Assembly: GCA_951217055.1 (NCBI GenBank)
Contig: OX578279.1
Coordinates: 43,228,250 to 43,292,249 of the forward strand
Source: Gerris lacustris
Lineage: Eukaryota; Arthropoda; Insecta; Hemiptera; Gerridae
Length of the DNA stretch: 64,000 nt
Reading direction: 5' to 3'
Below are positions 33,935 to 46,429 of the stretch, piece after piece. Position 1 is the stretch's first letter. Each line of letters begins with the position of its first letter. Made by a program: the position numbers and the translations under genes. The notes below the pieces were generated by a model, which ran no database searches, was not told where the DNA came from, and saw only the letters and a program-made list of their open reading frames with translations.

Positions 33935-34376
33935 ATAGTTTTGACTAGAGAGGTTAGTAGAAAGTAACACAACAGTGTTGTCACCACAATTTTACAATAA
34001 AATTCAGACATATATAATAGGTAATATTATCTTCAGTGATTTTTAAAATAATGCCTGGTACTTAATTTTAATTAAGGTATAATTTTTTTCATAGTAATAT
34101 AAGAAATTATTGTTTAGCTATAAACAGTTGCAATTGATCTCAACTTCATATATCTCATACATTGCTCCTTCTATAACCCTTCTACCCACACAGCCCTAGC
34201 CTAACCCCACCTTATACTGTTAGTTGGCCACAAAATTTTGTAAAATAGCTAGCTTAGTACTGAATTCACTCTTACTAAGTTAACACGCACACTCAAGACG
34301 ATATTAATATGCCGATATTAATTTTGGTGATAATATTGCTGTGTTACTTCCTACCAACCTCTCTAGTCATAATTAT
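33935..34376. mobile_element. TIR MITE, ~440 bp, probable TA target
   Basis: The left end GACTAGAGAGGTTAGTAGAA then AGTAACACAACAGTG matches the right end read inward, GACTAGAGAGGTTGGTAGGA then AGTAACACAGCAATA. TIR identity is roughly 85% over 45 bp. TA dinucleotides lie just outside each end (33936-33937 and 34374-34375), suggesting a Tc1/mariner-type TA duplication. Non-coding interior. Confidence 0.75.
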
Positions 34377-34446
34377 ATTTTATAATATTTTAATTAAAAT
34401 CTAGTTGTAACGGTTATTGAGTAAGAACTTATTTCATGATATTTCA

Positions 34447-34760
34447 AACATTTTTGGGGGCGTAGCTCCAAAATTTTGAACTTGCATCAATTTCTCGATT
34501 TCCCCTTGGATTGTGATTTTTCATTTCATTTAAGAATGTCAAATTTCATCGGCTAAAATAAATTAAGGCTCCAAGAATCTGCACAGACGAAAGTTGACAG
34601 TGACTTTTTTAAAAAAAAGATATATACATTTTATAACTTAGGAAATCGATTTTGAAATTTGATGGATTATGTTTACGGTCCGAAAAAGTGATTTTTAAAA
34701 AAGTCTGTTGTTGATGCAGACGCGTGGAGCCTAAATTACGGGGTAGATTTAGAATAAATT
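34447..34760 (+). repeat. Family J repeat, copy 3
   Basis: GGGGGCGTAGCTCCAAAATT, TTTCTCGATTTCCCCTTGGA, AATGTCAAATTTCATCGGC and TCTGCACAGACGAAAG parallel 22690-22835. Later GATTTTGATGGATT-like words parallel 44855-44870. Confidence 0.5.
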
Positions 34761-34839
34761 TGTTATACTTATTCAGAAAAATCATAGCCTGAGGCAAGAT
34801 CAATAAATTAATTTGGAAGCAAGCAATTAATTTAAAAAC

Positions 34840-35022
34840 TTATACGTTGTTGGTTCGCAAAAATTAAGCGACAGACCGACAGACAGACGTGGAACCAAAT
34901 ATGTTCCCTGGTATCTGAAACGGATTTCTGTTTTGGAATTTTTGGTCTTTTTAAAATGGACACATCAAATATTTTCGTTCTTCAGAACGATCACATAGCT
35001 TCAGTAAGCTCGGAAGCAGAAA
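34840..35022 (-). repeat. Family D repeat, hairpin-end fragment
   Basis: Minus orientation: hairpin end GCTTCCGAGCTTACTGAAGC at right, then TTCGTTCTTCAGAACGATC, GACAGACAGACGTGGAACC and GCGACAGACCGACAG, ending at TTGTTGGTTCGCAAAAATTA. Confidence 0.65.
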
Positions 35023-35355
35023 GGCATTAAAATTATAACACTGCAAAGTTCATGCAAAGCACAGGATTATTTTTTAACAGGATTATTTTTTAATTTGAAT
35101 AAAAATATATACATATTAGAGAAGCAGGTGCACTATAGTAACATTCTAATTAACCATTTTAGAATAATGAAAATTTAATTACGTATAAAGGTGGATGTCT
35201 CTTCATCTTTCCTTCATCTACTCGAGGATGACGCCCATTTATAGCATTCAAAACCGACCAAAACAATGATCATTATTATTTTCATTTAACGAATATCGCA
35301 AAAACCGATTTAATTTAAAAGTGGTAAAACTCTAGAACTAGATTTAAGAATTAAA

Positions 35356-35588
35356 CCACGATTGATTCAAATCTAATTTACAATTACATTTTGTTATAAA
35401 ATTAGATAATTTTATTGTAGCAATGTTATAAAATAGGTTAAGTAATAGATGCGTTATTTTAACGGAGAAGGTACATTACTATGTACCATGATTGATTCAA
35501 ATTGAATTTGCAGTTCTATTTGGTTATAAAACTAGATAACTTTATAGTAGAAATGTTAAACAAAAATAGGTTAAGTAATGGATGCGGT
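35356..35588. repeat. Diverged tandem duplication, 130-bp period
   Basis: 35356-35455 and 35486-35588 share CATGATTGATTCAAAT, GGTTATAAAACTAGATAACT-like and ATAGGTTAAGTAATRGATGC words at 130-bp offset. About 80% identical by eye. Non-coding. Confidence 0.7.
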
Positions 35589-36699
35589 ACAACATAATAA
35601 TATTCTCCTGAAAACTCTTAATGCATAGTTTTTAGTTTTCAGTTAGGAATTAGTTATAAGCCCTAGCCTTCGTCGGCAAGTAAATAATAAATTTTACTTT
35701 TCAGTTATTTATTTGAGAAAGGAGAGGTCAGAGTCTAAAGTGCTAAGTAACGGTTCGATCAATACAGTAGCAAGAATCTAACCTCCTTTCAGATTATAAA
35801 GTAATTTAGTACAATAAGCCACTTCTGAAATAAATTAATAAAAGTCAAGAGACAGATACTGCTAATTTCAAGTTGTAACGGCGGGCATATAATTGTATAA
35901 ATAAACATAGGACGGTAGTTACAACTTACGAACTAAATTAGTATAATATAAACCTAAGGGGAAAAAATATTACTTATTCCTTTGAAACCGCATGGGTCGA
36001 AAAACAACTAAATAATGCCTTAAGAATAGAGAGAAGGGAAGAAGCTAGAACTGGAATTCCAAAGGGAGCAAATTCGTATTCGGGTAACGGAGAGAGTGGT
36101 ACAGCCCAAAAGGGTGCCTGAGGCCTCCCCGCGCCCAGCACGCCCCTGTATAAAGCGTCTTTTAATATTTCAATTCGGCCAAACAATTGAGCTTATCAGT
36201 ATTCAAACAGTATACAAACATTACTCGCATACTGGAAACAACCCACCTTTATCTACCTCCTCTATACTCTACAGCCCAGTTATTCACAATAACAACGAAA
36301 AAAAGTCTAAAGAACAGCAACTATAGTAGCTTGCAACACAATCCTGATATTCGAAATACTCAGCGAATACAGAATAGAGCAAACAAAGCTTTTTAAGTGT
36401 TAAAACTACTAAAAGGTACTTTTAAATCTTAATAATTGCCAAGCATGAAACATATCATAAATTCTTGTACAACGACGAAAGATATACTTCTATACACAAA
36501 AAAAATTAATAAATAAATAAATAAAGTCACCCAAATTTCTATAATACTTAGATTTTCACAAAAAACAAAACCAAAAATATAATAGCACCGACAAATTAGT
36601 TGCTGAAAATGCATATCACTCTATGACCACGGAAACGTACTTCATAAAATAGTACAGTAGCTTATACATTGAATACTGTTAGACTTCTAATAGTTCAGT
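35589..36699. other. No recognised feature
   Basis: GC content rises at 36090-36150 (CCTCCCCGCGCCCAGCACGC) without a coding pattern in any frame or a match elsewhere here. Confidence 0.35.
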
Positions 36700-37190
36700 A
36701 TCTGAAACCTGGAAGGTTCTAGGAACATAAGCGAATTGTAGTTCTGACTTGAAAAGAATTCTTAATGTTCTGGCATGAAGAATGGTATTCACCTAACTTG
36801 GGTTCCAGCGCAGTGCGTGATAAAGGGTAATGAACTGGCTGATCAGCTAGCCAGTAGCAGCTTCTTCTATATATTGCTCTGGAATCTATGGAAGAAAGAC
36901 TAAGAAAGAATTTCTTTCTAGATTGAAACAGCCCACTTTTGTTTACTAGAACATTATTAGCTCTGAAGAAGTTCTCGTGTAATCTTCTAATTGGTCACTG
37001 TCCTAAAATGAATTTTAAAAAAAGTAAAGCTTTTTGTGGACAAGCTAAGTCCACGGATGAAGTGAAGTCCTGGGGAAGAACCACAAAGCCCGAAGTCATA
37101 ATACAAACAAATACCCTCATTAACTTCAATAGAACAGTAACAATAGAGCAACATTGTTTTAATTCTGCCTCAAGGACTAATTGTTATTGA
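36700..37190 (+). pseudogene. LINE ORF2 RNase H / C-terminal relic
   Basis: At 36781-36903 the frame reads NGIHLTWVPAQCVIKGNELA then DQLASSS. This matches the fourth RNase H motif of I-, R1- and Jockey-type LINEs (WVPxHxGIxGNExADxLA), with the conserved His changed to Gln. Decayed sequence precedes it (LKRILNVLA). Downstream, from about 36960, KKFSCNLLIGHCPKMNFKKS resembles the LLTGHCPxxxxLxKxG motif that follows RNase H in these proteins. The expected C-rich CxxC..HxxxxC end is lost. Several frameshifts and stops show an old copy. No RT domain was found nearby. Confidence 0.6.
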
Positions 37191-38122
37191 GCTGGAGAGA
37201 GTTAAGTGAAACTATAAATCATGCGTTAGCGTTTTAAAAGTATTTTTTATTAATGTTTATACTAGGAAGAGGATTAAATTAGCATCTTGTAATAATACTA
37301 CAAATATCTAAGCTAATTGTGTCTTTGTGCTTAATGAAACCTAGTAACTATGGGTTAGTCATTTCAATATGCAATGCACTATGAGAAACGAATAGTTCTA
37401 AAAAACAAACGATTATTATACGTATAACAACCAAAAGAGAGAGAGAGAAAAAAATACAACAGACTAAAAAAGTAAAAATAATATTATATTAGATATAGGA
37501 GAACTGCGTGGTTTAGTTAGGGTTTATACTTGGTGTGGAGAGAGGGTTATTTTCAGGGATGTTTGTGTCGCATCCCGAACTACATCAAGGTTTTTACTCC
37601 CATACAGGCGAGGTGAGAAAACTAAAACCAACATCCTTACTAAACTTTACCTGTAAATTTTACAGCCTCAACTCTGTACACTCCCGAGTACACCAGCAGG
37701 GCTCTTTATTTCAATTTTCCTCGCCTCCACGGGGTTTACAGCAAACAAGAAAAGCAGAATAACAAACATTGGAAAGAAAACTTTTTTGTTGCTTTCCCTT
37801 GTACTCTCTTGGTGAAAAGGAGACAAGCAGATAAACAATCGCTTTTCTTAGTTAGAGTAAGCTTTAACTTTGCTAAAGACAGGTGTTTTTTTTAGGTATA
37901 AGAGAAGTAACTTTAAATTTTAGCGCAAGAAGCTTTAAGAAAAATAGGAAAGAAAAACTGAAATCCTCGGGAATCCAGGGAACCTAAGTAACACCCTGAA
38001 CAGAAAAAGCTAGTAATTTGTAATTTAAAAGAAAAGAATCAAGAAGGAAGAAATAAACTCTTTAAGAACAAAACGTAAAAGTTGTTGGCGACTTAAGTAA
38101 CAGTCTAAAAATAACAGATAAA
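37191..38122. other. No recognised feature
   Basis: A 75-codon frame near 37535-37762 has no recognisable domain. Otherwise AT-rich. Confidence 0.35.
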
Positions 38123-38250
38123 AATAGTCTACCAATTAGTATAGCACAAAGCTTTCTCGCGTCCTATCGCGTAGTTAAATGCTGTTTTGCTTTTATGACC
38201 CATTATTGTCTTATTTATTTAATTATTAAATCGTCCTTTTATTTTAAATC
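38123..38250 (-). repeat. Family D fragment (outer end)
   Basis: AATAGTCTACCAATTAGTAT then GCTTTCTCGCGTCCTATCGC is the family D edge opposite the hairpin. Confidence 0.55.
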
Positions 38251-39674
38251 ATCAAAGTTAACAACAGACAAAAGTAGAAAAGTAAAAGGGTCCTTAGTAA
38301 TAACAGCAATAAGACTACATTTTAAATAATTGCAGAAAAAATGTAATATGAAGAGCCAGTTTCTTCTATAAAATTCCAATATTTCACACTAATATTCTGG
38401 AAAAGAAAGAAGGAAAACCCAGAATGAAATATGATTTAATAATAAATAGAAGCCTACTCTGAGTATTTATTAGAATATGTAGAGCGAGTACTATTGACTA
38501 TGGAGGGAGTATATTCAAACAAGCTTGTATTCTATGTATTTATTCTGTGTTCATTAGTCATGTTGGAGAGAAGAGAATAAATTCATTTAGATCTATCATT
38601 GTTATTAGGAAGTTCCATTTTTACATTATTATATATACATAAGCATACATATAGCTAACCAGAGGGAAGCTGAATTGTCTATAATGGAGCTCTAAATATA
38701 AATTTAGAATTACAAAAGAAAATATTAAAAAATATAATTTCTTTTTGTTCAGCGTCCAAACACAGATATATCAGGTAAAAATTCAAATTTGAAAAATTGA
38801 GATATTTTGCAAATTAATGGTCTCATTAAGTTGTTATGTAAAGAAATAAGAAGAAGAATACATAAGTAAACAATCTAACAAGAGAATAAGCTAAAGGGTA
38901 GACTAATAAATAATCCATGCTAACAATGAAACAAAATAACAAGGGAAATTGTTAACAAGTAAACAATCTAACGAGTAAAGAAGATTAGTATTAAAGAATC
39001 GAACAAGTCAGTAAAATAAGCCAATAACTAAACAAGTAACAATAAAAATTTTATTGTTAAATAAATCAAAATAAAATGTTTGTTAATTTGAATGAAAAAG
39101 AAAAGGTAAAGAAAAAAATATAATGAGATAAAATTCAAAATATCTGCTACTAAAAAAAAATTGGATTCATCGCCAGTGCGAGAGGAAGAAAAGTGCGTTG
39201 AAATTAAAATAACAGATGTATTGTTGTAATATGCGTCACATCAGAAGATTTCTGGGCACATCTAAGGAGGTGTTGAGATTCCAGTGTATGCTCAGATTAA
39301 AATAATCCGTTATTTGATTACTTATTAATTGCACATTAAGATTTTTATGAGATTACTTTTGTGTTAATTAAACATTCATATCATAAATCAATCTTATGCA
39401 TAAATAACTAAAATCTAAATACGCTCGCATAAATCGAAATATTGATACGAACTCAAAATATTTATCATAAATTCAGATATCTAATTATATGCTATACAGC
39501 ACTACATGACTCAACGGAGGATAAAAGCCCTGAGGCTACGAAGATAAGACGACCTGTAGTAATAAAGAATCGAACAAGTCAGTCAAATTTCTATGTTCAA
39601 ATAACATAGAACATTCCATAGTCTATGTTCCATGGAATCTAATTCTAAGTTCTATGTAGAACTCTACAGCCCTC
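38251..39674. other. AT-rich, short direct repeats only
   Basis: AAAGAATCGAACAAGTCAGT occurs near 38995 and again near 39567. GTAAACAATCTAAC occurs twice near 38868 and 38960. CTATGTT words are iterated at 39590-39660. No coding signal. Confidence 0.45.
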
Positions 39675-39677
39675 TTA

Positions 39678-40315
39678 GGCTCTATTTACACTAGGGATTC
39701 CGGAATCTGATTCGTCAATGAAATTTACAAACGGAACAAAGAGGCAAGTGGGGTTCAGCCTACGATTCCGGTAGGCGATTCGTATATGAGATTCTCAAAT
39801 CCAGCTGCTAGGAATATTCTGCCGCCTCGGATTCTTTTAAGAATCAAGGGCTTATGTAAGATTGTGCAATACGGGATCACTCAGAATATAGATTCCGAAT
39901 CCTACGCTTTGCACTCACCCTGTTCAGTATTTATTTACGTTAAACCAAAAATTTTAATTATACACATAATTTAATAAATTTAATTTTTAAATAAGTACAA
40001 TATTTTATTATAGTTACATAGTTACATTAAATGTAACTCTGTTCAGCACACAACATTTTGTTTTACGACTATGCGTTAATGGGATGCACCACGGTTTCCT
40101 ATAACATTTCTTAGCTAGCTCATGGCCATATATCACAATGCTACAACATCGGTCAAGTTCAATTTTAAATTGAAATAAAACACGATTGAACGACAAGTTG
40201 AATAATTGTCAATGCGGAACTTGGAGCAGAAGTGATGAGAGTGGGGGGAAGAAACTTCATACATCTTTTAATATCATTCAAAAATCAGATTCCCGAATTC
40301 TATGGTGAATAGGGC
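39678..40315. mobile_element. TIR element, ~640 bp, with GATTCCGGAATC-type motifs
   Basis: The left end GGCTCTATTTACACTAGGGA then TTCCGGAATCTGATT pairs with the right end read inward, GCCCTATTCACCATAGAATT then CGGGAATCTGATT. Within the left 250 bp, palindromic GATTC/GAATC words recur (GATTCCGGAATC, GATTCTTTTAAGAATC, GATTCCGAATC). The flanks are TTA on the left and TAA one base outside the right end, so a TSD is not resolved. GGCYCTATT ends suggest a PIF/Harbinger-type element, weakly. Confidence 0.65.
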
Positions 40316-41532
40316 GTAATAATAGGTTTCTGAGAAAAGTATTAAAGAGAATTTATGGAATTGCGCAAATAGACCAGCACTGGATAATCAGGATGTGTGT
40401 GCATGTGTTTGTGTGTGTGAAATATTGCTGGAGTTAACTGTTAAACTAATCATAAAAACCAAAATTTAATGTAGAATCGTTTCATTGTATCTTATATCAA
40501 CAAGAATTACGGAAAGATACAATGCAACGTTGAAGATTAAACGTATTTCAAAATAGTCTATGAGCGTCATTGACTTTACTTATACTAGCACATTAAATGT
40601 ATGTGAATTGTATGTATGATTCCCGGACGTGTTTTATCACCCAGTTCACTATAGTGACTATCTTAATATAATATAGTTAATGTAGGTCAGTTCCAAACAT
40701 TTTGATTGATCTAATACATACATTTTGTAATAACAATATTTATTTGGTTATTATGTTGTTGCGATAAACTTTTTATTTTTAATCTATAAAACATCAGCCA
40801 AAACAATTAATTTAATCCACAATCATAACATCATTATTAATGGTTAATTTATATGTTCATTATTCCCTTGCAATCAATATATATACAGTAGATTAGAGCA
40901 TTAGAAAATATAATCGTTGACAACAATATGACACAGTCAATTACTTTAGTTCATAACAATGTACTGTTTCTGTTACATTATTTAAATTAAAAAATAAATT
41001 TTGTCACAAAAACAGAGTAATCTACTGGTGTAATCAAGGATAGCAGCAGTCTTGAGCTAAGGTTAACTTGAATTAATTTCAGTTTAAAATTCTTTGAACG
41101 TAAATTTAGTTTACTACGTAGTTTAATTTAACTATAAAAGTTTAGACAAGTCTGCTATAGACATCTAATTCCATAGTTTTGAATTTGTATGGAACATTAG
41201 CAAACAAAATTGACGACGTATAATGTGGATTCAACATAATTTGATTAGAAAAATAATAGTGAGATTTAAATTACACGGTATCATCGCTATAACTAATATA
41301 TACCCAGTACTTATAATAATTGAAACTTTCCCATCACAAATCTCCATTGATGCCTTTATGACTCAATTTCACGAAATGTAAAATATATTTAAATTTTTTA
41401 AAACGTTTAATTAAATATAAGGAGTAAAAACAAGTTTTTGATACAAACTAAAAGACAACCGGTAATCAAAATGTATTCGTTAACAATTCTTCAAAACAAT
41501 TAGAACAATATAATTTAGTATGTAGAGCTTTT
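40316..41532. other. No recognised feature
   Basis: AT-rich, no coding or repeat signal. Confidence 0.35.
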
Positions 41533-42832
41533 TTAAGGCCCGGTCACACAGGAAGAGGACAAGTATGTGGTCCGCGGCGGACTCTGAGGGCTGTTATTTT
41601 GCATTATCCAGGTCAAACAGATGGAATCTGTCCGCAGTCCGCCGCGGACAGGGTGGTCACACAGAAAGCGGACTGTCCGCCGCGGACTGGTGTAATGAAA
41701 CAGTATGTGGACAAAGTAAAACGTGATATTTTCAACTCGTGTTCTTTTTTGTTTTACATCAGCATGATCAGCTGTGAATTGAGTTCATTTATATGTTTTT
41801 TGTTGTTGCATTATATCTTGGAGAAGCGCTGCCGATACTACTTTATAATTAGTAACCACAGTTCAGAAAGCAATATTCAAAATAATCTTAAAAGAGCCAC
41901 TTCGTTACCCTTTTGAAATGTGTTCTAAAGATATTACTGTGCTACCGATAAATCTTATATTTAAGAAAGCAGTTTTATTGCAATTTTTTTTTTAAAAAAA
42001 GGTAAAAACACAATTAACCATAATTATTTAACGCCTTTAAAAAGATAATAAAAAAAACAACAAAGAAAGTATTTATTTACATATAATTATAAAAACGCTT
42101 TAACTATATCAATACTATGACTGACTCCCTACTCCTACACTGATGTATATCTATCTACATATTTATTAAAAACGTTTGCGCTCTAGAGTTTTATTTTCTC
42201 TACTGAGGGTCCTTACCATCCCTTATCTCATTATTCTAATTTATTTTTAATCTTCATTATAATATTTCTACGTATGCAACACAAACACAGAATATATTTA
42301 TGTGTGTCGGTAAATAATGCAATTAAAAATATACTGTAATGTATTTACTATGGTGAAATAAAAACAATTCATTCCTTCATTTGACCGCTAGTTTTTTTCA
42401 TATTTTTAAATGTCTGAAGAACAATTTTAGAAGTTACATACTCTCCTACAACCTAAAATATCTAAACAGAGAAGACAAGAAGAAAAAAAGAAATAGTATG
42501 GGTGATGCAAAAAAACGCACTCCATAGAAATCCATGTTGCTTCTAGTCCGCCACGAGCTCTGTGGAAAATACAACTTCAAATCTGTCCGCCGGCGCGGAC
42601 TGGATCTGTCCTCCGCGGACAGTCGCCTTCTGTTTGACCAGTTTAATGCAATACTACAGTTCACAGAGTACGCAGCGGACAATAATCTGTCAGCCACGAA
42701 CTGGACCTGTCCGCCGCAGACAGATTCCTTCTGTTTGACCAGGATAATGCAAAATATCAGCCCACAGTGTCCGCCGCGGACTAAATACTTGCCCGCCACG
42801 GACAGTCCGCTTCCTGTGTGACCGGGCCTTAA
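41533..42832. mobile_element. Family G: 1292-bp TTAA transposon with GC-palindrome arrays
   Basis: TTAA (41533-41536 and 42829-42832) flanks perfect 19-bp terminal inverted repeats GGCCCGGTCACACAGGAAG. TTAA duplication points to a piggyBac- or Kolobok-type transposase. Both arms carry repeated GTCCGC/GCGGAC palindromes (for example TGTCCGCCGCGGAC near 41670). The left arm repeats a GGTCACACAG-AAGCGGAC module at 41541 and 41654. The right arm repeats TTCTGTTTGACCAG at ~101-bp spacing (42629 and 42730), and its inverted form is in the left arm at 41608. The middle is AT-rich and non-coding. Open frames across the GC-rich arms reflect the repeats, not genes. Confidence 0.85.
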
Positions 42833-43544
42833 AGACGGGTAGTGAATTCATTATAAAAGACAAATTTTTGTCACCTTTCTAGTATTTTGCTTGAAATATT
42901 TCAAAATTATATAAGAAATATTCACCAATAAATGATCACAAACAGAAAAAAAGTTCACATTAGTAAAATTTATTTCCTCGGTAGTCTGCATTAACTCTGC
43001 CTTAAAAACGTAGCACCAATTAAGATCGAGATCGTATTAACGTTGCTACATCTTATTTACTACAACCTTCACAATTTGTTGTTTATACTTTATACATATG
43101 TATCGTGCTTTTTAAAGATAACCTTCTGTAATCTATCTTTTCTTAAAAAGAAAAACCCTTTATGTTTTGTAAATAAACAAAAATAACTTCATTTTTAAAA
43201 CCATCAAGAATAAAATAGTATCAGTAGAAAATAGGCAGTTAGCAATATTTACAGATTTTCAATAATAAACAATAATATTCGTACAAGGTTAAATCATGTT
43301 TCAGGTTATAATACTACTGTATTCTTTATATTATTAGAAATCGAGTTTGTGCAGTTTATAACCAAACATTTTAACCTCCCATTTTTTAAATTCCAATTAA
43401 ATAAACTTCGCAGCTTATTGCCACAAATAGATTAAAAAGCAAGAAAACCGGGTCAGTCGACTGCAGATTTATCACGGTTGAAGATTAAACCCATAATAAT
43501 ATATTATGTACTGTTTAAATTATATGATGATTTTTTATCTTCAG
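42833..43544. other. No recognised feature
   Basis: AT-rich. Confidence 0.35.
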
Positions 43545-43600
43545 AATGACCCAAGAAGGGATCGAAATATCGCTTGTAGAACAAACTATTCAAGAATGAA
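43545..43600 (+). repeat. Penelope-type end, decayed hammerhead layout
   Basis: CTTCAGAATGACCCAAGAAG then GGATCGAAATATCGC keeps the order CxGAxxA, hairpin GACCC..GGGxTC, GAAA-TATCG. This is similar to the 55543 end (CGAAATATAGCC). The first box is damaged. Confidence 0.35.
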
Positions 43601-44405
43601 AACCTTGTATTTACGCATTATAAAACAACCTTTAAAAGGAAAATAAAGAGATCCAGATTGTATTTTTTTTTTACAAAGTGAAATTAAATTGAACCTAATC
43701 AAAATAAATGCCAATAGATAAAGAATAAAAAAAGAAAAGAAAAAAGGTAGAATACTTCTATATTAAAGAATAAAAAGTAATAATGATTAGAGGAAGGTTA
43801 TATTCAGTTAACCACCTCTATATAAGGTTTAGATTGAATAAATGACTCGAGTGAAATCAGCTAACTTTCCAAATGAACACACGACTATGCAATGAAGGAA
43901 ATAATAAACTTAACCTAATAACTTACTTCTTGATAGAATAATCCTGTATTTCTCTGGATAATGATTAAAAGAATTAAAAGAGTCTCCGACCCGATCACAA
44001 TAAAAATACAAAACAGCAACTGTTAATGAGATAAAAGAATATATTAGTATACAATATTATCTAAGAGACACTTCTTATACACACTAAACACTGTCCACAG
44101 CTAATATATTAAATAGAAACCATTTAACAAACTAATTATTTGACTTCAGAGTTAAAAACAAAAAAAAGTATGAAATAAATAAAAAGCTCTGACGCGAAGT
44201 GAAAACTGAAACAGCTGTTTCCCGAAAGCTATCAAGGTTTGGAAGTACCAACATAACAATAAAAAAAAGTTTTACTTTGGTTTTAATTCTTTTACATAAA
44301 CATTTATTCAATGGATAAATGTTTACCTAACGACATCCAAAATCGACAAACTTTTTAACATTTTTCTTACTTTTTGTTGTTACATTATGATTTTAAAAGT
44401 TTATT
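43601..44405. other. No recognised feature
   Basis: AT-rich. Confidence 0.35.
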
Positions 44406-44620
44406 TTTTGTCTAACAATCACTGGCGTAAAAATTCACCGATTTGTACGAAATTCGCAACACAGGTGCATCTTAGCATTTGTGACAGCTGTGCAGCTTTT
44501 GGAAATTTCAAACTTGATATTTTCAAGATGGCCGCTAATATGGCGGATTACTAAAAAATCATGACTACTAATTCAGCATGCATGACATGTCCACGTAATT
44601 TTAAAGTTATTTAAGAATGG
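44406..44620 (+). repeat. Family K repeat, copy 2
   Basis: Same word order as 12178-12390: TTTGTCTAACAATCACTGGC, CACCGATTTGTACGAAATTC, ACACAGGTGCAT, ATTTTCAAGATGGCCG, CAGCATGCATGACATGT. Confidence 0.55.
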
Positions 44621-44730
44621 AAAAATTTTACAATCAATATTTTTAAGATGGTAGGCGTTATTAAAAAAACGTATTTTGTGCATACTGAAGAGAAAGCAAA
44701 GATGAAGGTTGAAAAAGGAGCAGAAGGTTG

Positions 44731-45065
44731 AAATTAATAAGGGACCAACAATGGTTAATTCTGACCAACTATCTAAATTTCATCAAAGTTAGGTAAGTGG
44801 CTTTTTCATTCTCATATAAAAAGAAAGTATTGTGATAGCGTGAAAATTCTATTTTGAGATTTTGATGGATTAACACGTTTCGTGGTCCCCTGAGACCAAA
44901 AAATTAGTCTTTAAAAAAATGTCTGTTGCGTGAGATATGGTGTTTCGCAAAAAAGTTGAACGACAGACACAAGACTTAAAGTGTTCCCTGAATTCTAAAA
45001 CGGATTGCTGTCTGGGCATTGTTAAATTCAGAAAATGAAAAAAAAAAGCATTTTTTAGAATGGTC
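44731..45065 (-). repeat. Mosaic of family D and family J fragments
   Basis: GGGACCAACAATGG, TTTCATCAAAGTTAGGTAAG, then TCTCATATAAAAAGAAAGTA and GGTCCCCTGAGACC, and finally GAACGACAGACACAAGACTT with TAAAACGGATTGCTGTC. Parts match D (26090 region) and J (9255 region). Borders unclear. Confidence 0.45.
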
Positions 45066-45286
45066 AAAAAAAAAATCGCCTCCTCTAAATCCGATCACAA
45101 TTGATCTTATAGAAGAAAATGTTAAAAATCTAAAAATATAATATGTGTATAATTTATATGTATCACATTTTATAAATAAAACATATACTTAGGTATATTA
45201 TTTTTAAAATACACCTAAATTCCAAAGACACGTCGCAAAAATAATACATCATTAGTTTCCATGCGTGATACTTAAATTTGTCATCA

Positions 45287-45646
<360 letters not shown>

Positions 45647-46429
45647 ATGACCATTCCTACATAATAAACCTTTTTTAAAAAATTGAAAATACACGTATTA
45701 AAGAAGAAAATGTAAACAGACACAGAAATAACTAGCTAAAAGAAAATAAACTAATGAAAATATATATTTATACGCAGAAAGCCATAAAAAATATATTTAT
45801 AAATTCTACAGCTTGTTGAAATTGTAAAATACTAAAATGAAAATATTTTCGTCAAGTGGAAAAAATAAGTAAATAAATAAAAGAAAATATTCCAATATAT
45901 TATACTCTACTATCATAGAATTGCCAATTTTCATTTCAAGAGGAAATCCTATTTTTTATATTTTTAAAACATTATATTATGTTATTCCAACACAAGAACG
46001 AATATAAAAATAAAATTTATTTTTTTTATTTTTGTGTGAGTGTATGTATATAATAATGACAAATTTTACATTTGCTTTCTACGTAATAGAAGATGACTAG
46101 CATGACTCAAGAAAACTTGTCTTAAAGCTAAATTTAAAAAATTAATCAAGTAATTAGTAACCATAATCCTACATAAAATTAACACAAAGACTATGCGCTA
46201 AGTGTAAAATAAACACATTAATAATTTGCAAACCTATTGTGTTTCTTAAGTCAATTTTTTCTTGTGTCTTAATGTTTTGATTCCTTCCAAGAAATGTTTT
46301 TGAATGGCCACATCATTTTAAATAAATAATTAAGACATTCATTAACTGACTCTATGAGTTATGTATTTATTTAATTCTACGATTATATTAGAGTAGAATT
46401 TAAAACGCATTACTCACTACGAATAATAT
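45647..46429. other. No recognised feature
   Basis: AT-rich. Confidence 0.35.

Noticed and set aside
42446..42821. Overlapping 117- and 95-codon frames on both strands
   Set aside because: They cross the GC-palindrome arrays of family G; their protein sequence only mirrors the repeats.
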